Positions 1-5,214 of a stretch of DNA of 6,554 nt are shown piece by piece. The notes beneath the pieces were generated by a model that saw nothing but the letters and a program-made list of their open reading frames with translations, did no database searches and was not told where the DNA came from. This stretch comes from Eudoraea sp. (GTDB taxonomy: Bacteria; Bacteroidota; Bacteroidia; Flavobacteriales; Flavobacteriaceae): positions 1-6,554 of the forward strand of contig JABDQS010000250.1 of NCBI GenBank assembly GCA_013042125.1. Reading direction: 5' to 3'. Position 1 is the first letter of the stretch. Each line of letters starts with the position of its first letter. The position numbers and the translations under genes are program-made.

Positions 1-773
1 TTCTGGGGGATGATCTGGCTGTTAATGCCGAAAAGGCCTCGGGCTTTGTTTCCAAGAGGGAACTTCCGGTGCTTTGGGCCATCACCAAAGGTTCGTTGCT
101 GAACAAGATCATTATCCTGCCTGTAGCCTTCCTGCTGAGCGCTTTTATTCCCTGGATGGTGACGCTGATTTTGGTTTTGGGCGGACTCTACCTTGCCTTT
201 GAAGGGGCCGAAAAAGTCTACGAATTCTTTGTGCCTCATGAGCACGCACATATCCCTGCCGATCTTAAAGTGGAAAGCAAAAGCGACATCTTGGCCATGG
301 AGAAAAAGAAAATCAAGTCGGCCATAGTAACCGACTTTATCCTCTCTATTGAAATTGTAATTATTGCCCTGGGAACCGTGTTGAATGAGCCGCTTACGGT
401 GCAGATTCTGGTGGTCTCTGTTATTGCCTTGCTGGCTACCGTTGGCGTTTACGGCATAGTTGCTCTTATTGTTCGGATGGATGAATTTGGCACGCGCCTG
501 ATCAATTTAAACGGGGAAGAAAACAGTGTTTCAGATATCATAGGCCGGTTTTTTGTCAATGCCCTTCCGGTGGTGATCAAATCTCTTTCCGTGATCGGGA
601 CGCTGGCTTTGCTGTTGGTCTCCGGTGGCATCTTTGCCCATAATCTGGATTTTCTTCATAATCCGATTGCGGCTGTGCCTGATCTCCTTTATGAATTTGT
701 TCTTGGATTGTTAATTGGCTTTTTAGTGTTATTGATTTATACCGGAATAAAGAAAGTGTTCAAAAAATCCTAG
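1..773 (+). CDS. DUF808/YedI-family inner-membrane protein (5'-truncated by window edge)
   Basis: This is the 3' part of a gene whose start lies left of the window. The reading frame is open from position 3 and ends with TAG at 771-773, giving 256 visible residues. The first visible residues (LGDDLAVNAEKASGF, then RELPVLWAITKGSLLNK) match the conserved DDLAVNAEKA...REL-PV-WA--KGSLLNK block of the DUF808 (YedI) family, as does GGLYLAFEGAEKVYEFF further on. Family members are roughly 300 aa, so about 50 N-terminal residues are probably missing. Hydrophobic segments at visible residues of about 35-68, 110-150, 180-205 and 225-250 indicate a multi-pass inner-membrane protein. The family has no firmly established biochemical role. 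A GTG at 69 is in frame but lies inside the conserved block, so it is not the start. A terminator follows directly, so this gene is probably not co-transcribed with the regulator at 1313. Confidence 0.9.
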   Translation, partial: LGDDLAVNAEKASGFVSKRELPVLWAITKGSLLNKIIILPVAFLLSAFIPWMVTLILVLGGLYLAFEGAEKVYEFFVPHEHAHIPADLKVESKSDILAMEKKKIKSAIVTDFILSIEIVIIALGTVLNEPLTVQILVVSVIALLATVGVYGIVALIVRMDEFGTRLINLNGEENSVSDIIGRFFVNALPVVIKSLSVIGTLALLLVSGGIFAHNLDFLHNPIAAVPDLLYEFVLGLLIGFLVLLIYTGIKKVFKKS

Positions 774-781
774 AGTCACTC

Positions 782-812
782 GAAATAGTATATAGATATT
801 ACTATTTCTTTT
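782..812 (+). terminator. Intrinsic terminator after the DUF808 gene
   Basis: Perfect 9-bp inverted repeat GAAATAGTA (782-790) / TACTATTTC (800-808) with a 9-nt loop, followed by TTTT (809-812). It starts 9 nt after the stop codon at 773. The stem is AT-rich, so its strength is uncertain, but its position right after a stop codon and the T-run make termination the best reading. Confidence 0.7.
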
Positions 813-836
813 ATGTTCATTTTACCTTGATGCAAA

Positions 837-1060
837 ATGAACGAAAACATCAAGAAGGTTTTAGGAAATTTTGGCTTACAGCCAAACCATGGATGCGGCT
901 ATCGCTTCATGCTCTTTTTCGTTTCACGAAACGCAATTCCGCTTGCCACACCATTATTTCTGAAATCCTTCGGGTACTTCGCATCAAACTTTTTCCTCCC
1001 CCGAGCTGGCGCGAGAATGATTCTCGTGCCCGATAAAGCAAAGGATTCGATTTGATGCTA
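837..1060. repeat. Multi-hairpin non-coding block, possible REP-like dispersed element
   Basis: This block carries three local hairpins. The first is TTTGGCT/AGCCAAA (870-876/880-886, loop TAC). The second is CGTTTC/GAAACG (920-925/928-933). The third is a 23-nt near-perfect dyad, GGCGCGAGAAT (1008-1018) / ATTCTCGTGCC (1020-1030), with one G-T wobble. Two longer-range pairings flank the last one: AATCCTT (964-970) with AAGGATT (1041-1047), and GCATCAAA (981-988) with TTTGATGC (1051-1058). These two cross each other, so they would be alternative folds or a pseudoknot. Short open frames cover the block in two phases (827-1036 and 837-1055), but their translations look like no known protein. The GC-richer composition and strong dyad suggest a dispersed REP-type element or remnant mobile DNA. 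That identity is inference, because only one copy is visible here. Confidence 0.4.
1008..1030. repeat. 23-nt dyad hairpin (REP-like)
   Basis: GGCGCGAGAAT, a central G, then ATTCTCGTGCC. All 11 positions pair if the single G-T at 1011/1027 is allowed. This is the strongest secondary structure in the 774-1312 gap. It has no T-run on either side, so it is not a typical intrinsic terminator. Strong short palindromes of this kind often occur as dispersed repeats mobilised by REP-associated (Y1) tyrosine transposases, and no such transposase is visible here. Confidence 0.6.
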
Positions 1061-1312
1061 TCTCATTAGTTTAAAATGACCAAAGAAGAAGAAAAGGATT
1101 TTATTCTTACATGAGCAAATAGGATAAGGAAGGGAGCCAGAATGTTTGCATGTTCTAAAAGAAGCCAATCTTTAGTTGTTTAGGTGTTAGTCGGAAAAAA
1201 ACACTAATTCTTCTTCGATGTTTTTTTAAGGAGGTATTAATTCCTTTCTTTAAGGGTGCGTACTTTTAAATATCATATAGTTTTCAACTTTAAAAGACTA
1301 AGGAACTTTTTT
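1061..1312. other. Non-coding leader upstream of the TPR/AraC regulator
   Basis: No gene is recognisable in this stretch. There is a short open frame at the start (MTKEEEKDFILT, ATG at 1076) that stops after 12 codons. AT-rich sequence leads to the regulator's ATG. A weak match to the Bacteroidota -7 element (TAnnTTTG) is TAGTTTTC at 1278-1285, but no TTG is placed at the expected -33 position, so no promoter is called. The regulator's own promoter must nevertheless lie in or near this stretch, because the previous gene ends in a terminator. Confidence 0.4.
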
Positions 1313-3019
1313 ATGAGTAGACATTTGTCTTTTATCGCTTTGTATCTGAGCCTCTGTTTTTTGATAATCCCACAAAACACAAGAGGACAGGAGTTATCGG
1401 AAAAGGCGTTGATGGAATTGTCCTATGACTCATTATGGATCATCGTAGATAACCACTGGAAATCAGATGTTGCTTATGCTACTAAGGCGGGGAAAACTTA
1501 TTTAAAAAAGGCGAAAGGGAAGAATGATGTAAACGATATAAAAATGGCCTATCGTTGCATGGCCTGGGCCACGGAAGGAGAAATAAGTCAGACTTATGCA
1601 GATACTGTAATCACCCTCTGTAAGAACGATCGGGATTTTAGTGGGGTTGCAGAAGGGTACTATATAAAAGGGGCAAAATATTATTTAGAAGGCTTGCCTA
1701 ATTTGTCTTTAGAAAATTTAATCTTGTCCTACACAAATGCAGAAAAAGCGGATAAGCCATTAAAAATGGCTTCGGCACTAGACCTTATTGCAGGGATAAA
1801 GAGTGAGTTTGGGGAAAGAGAGGAAGCCCTTGAACTCCAGAGAAATGCACTCAAGATCATCACAGATAATAAATCCCTTATTGAAGACTACGAGCTGTAT
1901 CGGCTTGCGATGCTAGACGGGATGGCTCGGAAATTTACGCGACTTAAAAAACTAGATTCAGCCAGGCACTACAATAAGATGGTAAGACAGATATTACCCT
2001 CACCTTTTAATTCAAAAGAAGAGAACAGGAGAGATTATATCCGTTCTCAGGTCTTAGAAGCGCAAATCAATTATTACGACAACAATTTGCTAAAAGCCAG
2101 GGATACCCTGCTAAAGTACAGATATTTTGAAGCTGGATTTTCGGAGGCTGATAAGTTGTATTATCTGGGAGCCATTGCCGGGAAGTTGGATGGGACGGAG
2201 AAAAAGAAGTATTATTTTGAACTTTTGGATTCTGTGTTATTCTCTATTGACTTTCCCATCATCGATCATATTGAAGAGGTCTACCCCTTTTTGGCAGAAG
2301 AGGCATTGAGGAACAATCAAAAAGATAAAGCCAATACCTACCTGGATAGAATTGTCTATTACGATAGTTTGAGAAGGAAAACTGAAAACTTAACCGAGGC
2401 GATAACTTATCAGGAGCTGGATTTGCCCCTCCGGAAAAGGGAAAATGCGAATTATAGGGTTGAGATCTCGAAGATGACAAAAACGCTTTATGCTTTGGGG
2501 GTATTTGCTATTCTGGCATTGGCAGGCCTTACGTTTTTCTATTTGCGTTATAAAACAATCAAAAGAAGGTTTAAAAGGATCATGGAAAGCGAGATCGTTC
2601 CTATTGTGGAGCGGGAAGAGATCGCGGCTAAGAGCGACCTTAATATTAATATAGACCCCAAGGTGATCAGGGATGTGCTTGACGACCTTCAGCGATGGGA
2701 AAAAGAACTAGGGTTCCTGGAAAATGAAATGGATCAGAATGAACTCGCTAAAAGGCTGGGAACCAATAGCACATATTTATCCCGGATTATCAACTCCCAT
2801 AAAAAACAACGCTTTTCAAGTTATCTGAAAGACTTGAGGGTTACATATGCCATTAACTACGCCAAGGCCCATCCGGAAGAAATCCCCACGAAATCTCTGG
2901 TTCAATGGGCTGAACAATTTGGCTTCAATTCCCTCGACGTCTTCGTCAGGGCTTTTAAATCAAAGACAGGGATCACTCCTGCCGTCTTCTTTCGCAGATT
3001 AAAAAAAGGCAATTTATAA
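1313..3019 (+). CDS. Membrane-spanning TPR/AraC-type HTH transcriptional regulator
   Basis: A 568-aa one-component transmembrane regulator, read from ATG 1313. This start gives a normal signal peptide or first anchor (MSRHLSFIALYLSLCFLIIP, hydrophobic core about 5-20). An in-frame GTG at 1256 would add 19 polar and basic residues in front of it, so ATG 1313 is preferred. Residues of about 30-380 are helical and TPR-like; the clearest repeat is around 110-190 (ALDLIAGIKSEFGEREEALE). One membrane helix lies at about 391-411 (TLYALGVFAILALAGLTFFY), followed by basic residues KTIKRRFKR that fit a cytoplasmic stop. The C-terminal ~100 residues form an AraC-type double HTH: first helix pair NELAKRLGTNSTYLSRIINS, second SLVQWAEQFGFNSLDVFVRA, then FKSKTGITPAVFFRRLKK. 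The periplasmic domain probably senses a signal and the HTH binds DNA, as in related Bacteroidota proteins. The ligand and targets are unknown; the peptide-export locus downstream is a plausible but unproven target. Confidence 0.88.
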   Translation: MSRHLSFIALYLSLCFLIIPQNTRGQELSEKALMELSYDSLWIIVDNHWKSDVAYATKAGKTYLKKAKGKNDVNDIKMAYRCMAWATEGEISQTYADTVITLCKNDRDFSGVAEGYYIKGAKYYLEGLPNLSLENLILSYTNAEKADKPLKMASALDLIAGIKSEFGEREEALELQRNALKIITDNKSLIEDYELYRLAMLDGMARKFTRLKKLDSARHYNKMVRQILPSPFNSKEENRRDYIRSQVLEAQINYYDNNLLKARDTLLKYRYFEAGFSEADKLYYLGAIAGKLDGTEKKKYYFELLDSVLFSIDFPIIDHIEEVYPFLAEEALRNNQKDKANTYLDRIVYYDSLRRKTENLTEAITYQELDLPLRKRENANYRVEISKMTKTLYALGVFAILALAGLTFFYLRYKTIKRRFKRIMESEIVPIVEREEIAAKSDLNINIDPKVIRDVLDDLQRWEKELGFLENEMDQNELAKRLGTNSTYLSRIINSHKKQRFSSYLKDLRVTYAINYAKAHPEEIPTKSLVQWAEQFGFNSLDVFVRAFKSKTGITPAVFFRRLKKGNL

Positions 3020-3027
3020 ATCTACGG

Positions 3028-3045
3028 GTCATTTTATAAAATGAC
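3028..3045. promoter_or_regulatory. Perfect 18-bp palindrome just after the regulator gene
   Basis: GTCATTTTATAAAATGAC is self-complementary over all 18 bases and begins 9 nt after the regulator's stop codon. It could be the stem of a terminator, but there is no spacer loop and no T-run after it. An operator-type dyad is the alternative. The sequence alone cannot decide between the two. Confidence 0.45.
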
Positions 3046-3244
3046 GGAAATAGAATTTGCATTCTTCAGAAAAGGACTACAATTTTATGGCTGAACAAAT
3101 GTAATAAGAAGTCTTGGACCATCTTTAATGCTCTTATTAAAAATTAGCACCTCCATATATTAGGGAGTTAAATCTAGTTTGATACAAAATATTCGGCATA
3201 CAGATATTAGACAAGCTTTACAACCGTTCATTTCATCGAAAATT

Positions 3245-3280
3245 TTGATTTTGTAGGAATTGCACTTCACACAAAATCAA
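3245..3280. repeat. 10-bp perfect inverted repeat with 16-nt spacer
   Basis: TTGATTTTGT (3245-3254) and ACAAAATCAA (3271-3280) are exact reverse complements separated by 16 nt. There is no T-run after the right arm. The geometry would suit a dimeric regulator or an RNA stem in the leader upstream of the peptide gene; the function is not known. Confidence 0.5.
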
Positions 3281-3291
3281 CAGCTTAAAAC

Positions 3292-3320
3292 AAAACCCTA
3301 AAAAGTCTATGGGTTTTATA
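3292..3320 (+). terminator. Weak terminator-like hairpin in the leader region
   Basis: AAAACCC (3292-3298) pairs with GGGTTTT (3311-3317) across a 12-nt loop. The T-run is part of the right arm rather than downstream of it. This could be a weak terminator for a transcript from upstream, or a chance dyad. Confidence 0.3.
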
Positions 3321-3352
3321 CTTGAATGAAAAATAAAATGGAGATATATTGA

Positions 3353-3400
3353 TGACTTTTTGACTCTCTGGCCTCTAAATATTTCAGGGTAAAAAAGTCA
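3353..3400. repeat. 9-bp inverted repeat with 30-nt spacer
   Basis: TGACTTTTT (3353-3361) and AAAAAGTCA (3392-3400) are exact reverse complements, 30 nt apart, ending about 90 nt before the peptide gene's start codon. The spacing makes it a candidate for an operator pair or an mRNA leader stem. The low-complexity A/T core makes chance a real possibility. Confidence 0.35.
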
Positions 3401-3488
3401 AATTTATAATAAACGTCAGGTGGTCGTTAAGCCATTCAACGCTGTCTGATGTAAACTGAGAATGGCGTAATTAAACACTATTTTATTT

Positions 3489-3677
3489 ATGAAATCATTA
3501 GAATTAAGTCAAATGTCAAAGTTAAGTGGAGGCTTAACAAGTTATGAAAAATGTGTCCTTGGCTCTGCAACAACTGGTGCAATAGCAGGAGGTCTCGCTG
3601 GAGGTCCAGTCGGCCTTTTGGCAGGATGGGTTTTTACAGCAATTGGAGCTATGGCCGGGTGTGCAATTATGGAATAA
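3489..3677 (+). CDS. Double-glycine leader, class II bacteriocin-like precursor peptide
   Basis: A 62-aa precursor. Residues 1-15 (MKSLELSQMSKLSGG) form a typical double-glycine leader with hydrophobic residues spaced before the GG, of the type cut by C39 peptidase exporters; the exporter is encoded at 5207. Cleavage after Gly15 would release a 47-aa core starting LTSYEKC. The core is very hydrophobic and rich in Gly and Ala. It has glycines at exactly four-residue spacing (30, 34, 38, 42, 46) and another GxxxG at 53/57, a glycine zipper as found in membrane-active class II (especially two-peptide) bacteriocins. Cys22 and Cys58 bracket the zipper and could form a disulfide. The core has only one Lys against two Glu, so it is not cationic, which is unusual for a bacteriocin. 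The start is ATG 3489, with AT-rich sequence upstream. A signalling peptide or other secreted effector is the alternative. Confidence 0.82.
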   Translation: MKSLELSQMSKLSGGLTSYEKCVLGSATTGAIAGGLAGGPVGLLAGWVFTAIGAMAGCAIME

Positions 3678-3705
3678 TGGACACTATATTTTAATCCCAA
3701 ATACT

Positions 3706-4029
3706 ATGAACGCAATAATCAATGAACAATCAAAATTCGAAGTATTTTTAAGTCCTGATGAGGCCTTAGAAAAACTGATGAATACTATCGAATTAAAAGG
3801 TTGGAGGAAAATATTGGATCCTGTAAATCCTCAAAGTCTTAAAATTAGGACACGCGTGTCCTTCAGATCATGGGGTGAATCGATGTTAATAGAAATTTCA
3901 AAATCGGGCCACAATAGAAGTATTATCCAAATTAATAGTAGGCCACTACTTTTTACAACTATTTTGGATTATGGCAAGAATAGGAGTAACATTAACAAGA
4001 TAAAGGAAGTTTTCAATATTTCATACTAG
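3706..4029 (+). CDS. Small soluble protein of unknown function, candidate immunity or accessory protein
   Basis: A 107-aa protein beginning MNAIINEQSKFEVFL. ATG 3706 is chosen because it lies 28 nt after the peptide gene's stop; an in-frame start at 3643 would overlap the end of the peptide gene and add a tail with no sign of being real protein. There is no signal peptide or membrane helix, so it is probably cytoplasmic. The pattern of alternating strands and the segment FRSWGE...IIQINSRPLLFTT...DYGKNRSNINKI recall small uncharacterised alpha/beta domain proteins with an (F/W)RSWGE...SRP...D(Y/W)GKN signature; I cannot name the family with certainty. Being first after the peptide gene and ahead of the terminator, it shares a transcript with the precursor. 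That is where immunity genes of bacteriocins usually sit, but this role is inference. Confidence 0.72.
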   Translation: MNAIINEQSKFEVFLSPDEALEKLMNTIELKGWRKILDPVNPQSLKIRTRVSFRSWGESMLIEISKSGHNRSIIQINSRPLLFTTILDYGKNRSNINKIKEVFNISY

Positions 4030-4049
4030 TTAAAATTGTTAAAATGGCG

Positions 4050-4080
4050 CCCCAGCAATAGTTAATATTGTTGGGGTTTT
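4050..4080 (+). terminator. Strong intrinsic terminator between payload and export genes
   Basis: CCCCAGCAATA (4050-4060) pairs with TATTGTTGGGG (4066-4076) with a single G-T wobble, loop GTTAA, followed directly by TTTT (4077-4080). It starts 20 nt after the stop codon of the 107-aa gene and ends only 7 nt before the ATG of the next gene at 4088. The export genes therefore have almost no room for a promoter of their own downstream of it, so read-through or a promoter inside the upstream gene must serve them. Confidence 0.85.
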
Positions 4081-4087
4081 ACATTCG

Positions 4088-4711
4088 ATGAAAAACAACA
4101 CGCTTCTTTTAGTTTTATTAGTTTTAGCCACTTTCTTTCTTTCAGAATTGACAAAGTATTTATTTAATACCAATGATTTGGTTTTTGATAGTTTACTATC
4201 AAAGTATAATTATGAAGAAGCTGATTCGTTATTTTCAAAAATCAGAAAGTGGCAACTTTTAACCTATCTACTTATACCAATCTTCTTTTTAATAAAGACA
4301 AATCTAATTGCGATAATATTGAATATTGGGAGTTTCTTTATGGACATTAACATTGATCATAAGTATTTACTAAATATCGTACTTAAAGCTGAATTTGTTT
4401 TTATTATCGCCGGTATTATTAAAATATTGGTTTTGATCTCTTCTTATGAATCTATAGACATATATGAAATACAACAGTATTCTCCTTTATCTTTAGCCAA
4501 TGTACTCGATTTAGAACAAATACCTTTATGGTATCATTATCCCCTCCAAGTACTGAGTCTATTTGAATTAGGCTATATAGCTATTATGATCTACGTACTT
4601 GCAAAAAAAGTAAATCTGAAAAAGGCAATTTCTATAATAAGTATTTCTTATCTACCAGCACTACTGTTTTGGATTGGATTGCTTGTTTTCATTCAAATCA
4701 ATATCACATGA
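4088..4711 (+). CDS. Five-helix membrane protein of unknown function in bacteriocin-type locus
   Basis: A 207-aa integral membrane protein that I do not recognise as a named family. Hydrophobic segments at residues of about 5-22, 57-82, 100-120, 153-172 and 180-203 suggest five membrane helices. The loop at 23-56 and the loop at 121-152 (which carries PLSLANVLDLEQIPLWYHYP) are the main soluble parts. The overall layout, with clustered C-terminal helices around SYLPALLFW, is broadly reminiscent of Yip1-like membrane proteins, but this is a weak resemblance. Its stop overlaps the next start by four bases (ATGA at 4708-4711), implying translational coupling with the thioredoxin-like gene. It is strongly AT-rich. 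From context it is a candidate self-immunity protein or a membrane partner of the oxidoreductase; neither is shown. Confidence 0.75.
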   Translation: MKNNTLLLVLLVLATFFLSELTKYLFNTNDLVFDSLLSKYNYEEADSLFSKIRKWQLLTYLLIPIFFLIKTNLIAIILNIGSFFMDINIDHKYLLNIVLKAEFVFIIAGIIKILVLISSYESIDIYEIQQYSPLSLANVLDLEQIPLWYHYPLQVLSLFELGYIAIMIYVLAKKVNLKKAISIISISYLPALLFWIGLLVFIQINIT

Positions 4712-5214
4712 AAAAACCTTATAAAATAGCGTTGTTATTTATTTTTTTCGGTGCTTTTACACCAATTACAATTTCTATTTATAATAAATCTTCCGAGAAA
4801 AGAAAAGAGAAGGAGATGATTTCTAATCTAGGAGATTTAGAATTGGTGACCCTTGAGAATAAAGAGTTTAAAGTTTCATCTTTAGAGATTGATAATAATA
4901 TCCTGATCTATTTTTTCAATAGTAATTGTCATCTGTGCAAAGAGGACCTGAAAGAACTATACAATCAAGATTACGATAATTCGAATCAAGTGATTGCTGT
5001 TTCTAATGAAAATATAGAGCAGATCAGAGTTTTTAAAGAAGAAAATTTAAAGAATAAGTCGGTTAATAACATCAAATTAGTAGTTGATAAAACAGGCAAA
5101 TTATTTGACCGCTTTAATATTAAAACTACGCCACAGCTTTTCAAATATAATAGCAAAAAGATACTAATTGGACACTATAAAGGAGCAATAGATATCAATA
5201 AGTTCTATGATTAA
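4708..5214 (+). CDS. Membrane-anchored thioredoxin-fold (TlpA/AhpC-TSA-like) oxidoreductase
   Basis: A 168-aa protein read from ATG 4708, which overlaps the previous gene's stop as ATGA. An in-frame start at 4669 would lie deep within the previous gene and put 13 odd residues before the membrane anchor. Residues of about 6-25 (KIALLFIFFGAFTPITISIY) form an N-terminal anchor or uncleaved signal, placing the rest in the periplasm. The thioredoxin-like domain follows: LVTLENKEFKVSSL strand/turn, then ILIYFFNSNCHLCKEDLKEL with active-site cysteines Cys74 and Cys77 (CHLC), and the cis-proline loop TTP at 140-142 followed by QLF. Family members reduce or form disulfides in secreted proteins. Here the natural substrate would be the two-cysteine peptide encoded at 3489. 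Direction (oxidase, reductase or isomerase) cannot be read from sequence. It overlaps the exporter start by 8 nt. Confidence 0.85.
   Translation: MKKPYKIALLFIFFGAFTPITISIYNKSSEKRKEKEMISNLGDLELVTLENKEFKVSSLEIDNNILIYFFNSNCHLCKEDLKELYNQDYDNSNQVIAVSNENIEQIRVFKEENLKNKSVNNIKLVVDKTGKLFDRFNIKTTPQLFKYNSKKILIGHYKGAIDINKFYD

Larger units (their letters stand above)
3046..3488. other. Non-coding, dyad-rich region upstream of the bacteriocin-like gene
   Basis: About 440 nt with no convincing ORF on either strand; the longest ATG-initiated peptides here are under about 12 codons. It holds several inverted repeats, listed separately at 3245-3280, 3292-3317 and 3353-3400. It must contain the promoter for the peptide gene at 3489, but I see no good TAnnTTTG/TTG pair. 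TATACTTG at 3317-3324 is the nearest -7-like match and lacks a -33 element. Confidence 0.5.

Noticed and set aside
449..631. Antisense open frame within the DUF808 gene
   Set aside because: A shadow of the conserved + strand membrane protein, with no features of its own.
827..1055. Two overlapping short open frames (69 and 72 codons) as possible small proteins
   Set aside because: They read the same hairpin-rich block in two phases, their translations show no domain or signal, and the base pairing explains the conservation-like look better than coding does.
1256..1312. GTG at 1256 as the start of the TPR/AraC regulator
   Set aside because: It would put 19 polar and basic residues ahead of a normal signal peptide; ATG 1313 gives the expected N-terminus.
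2127..2480. Alternate-frame ORFs inside the regulator gene on both strands
   Set aside because: They sit within the continuous 568-codon regulator and have no domain signal.
3210..3300. Possible remnant of a response-regulator or other gene in the leader region
   Set aside because: Short translated stretches are interrupted by stops in every frame and match no family convincingly.
3317..3324. TATACTTG as a Bacteroidota -7 promoter element for the peptide gene
   Set aside because: No TTG is present at the -33 spacing, and it lies about 165 nt from the start codon; support is too weak to call a promoter.
3046..3488. A second GG-leader peptide gene forming a two-peptide bacteriocin
   Set aside because: No ATG-initiated frame in this gap exceeds about a dozen codons and no leader-like sequence is seen; a partner, if any, would lie outside the window.
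3643..3705. Start of the 107-aa protein at 3643, overlapping the precursor
   Set aside because: The extra 21 residues are an out-of-frame reading of the precursor's end and look nothing like the rest of the protein; ATG 3706 is well placed.
4669..4707. Start of the thioredoxin-like protein at 4669
   Set aside because: It would begin 43 nt inside the previous gene and precede the membrane anchor with an odd peptide; the ATGA overlap at 4708 is a classic coupled start.
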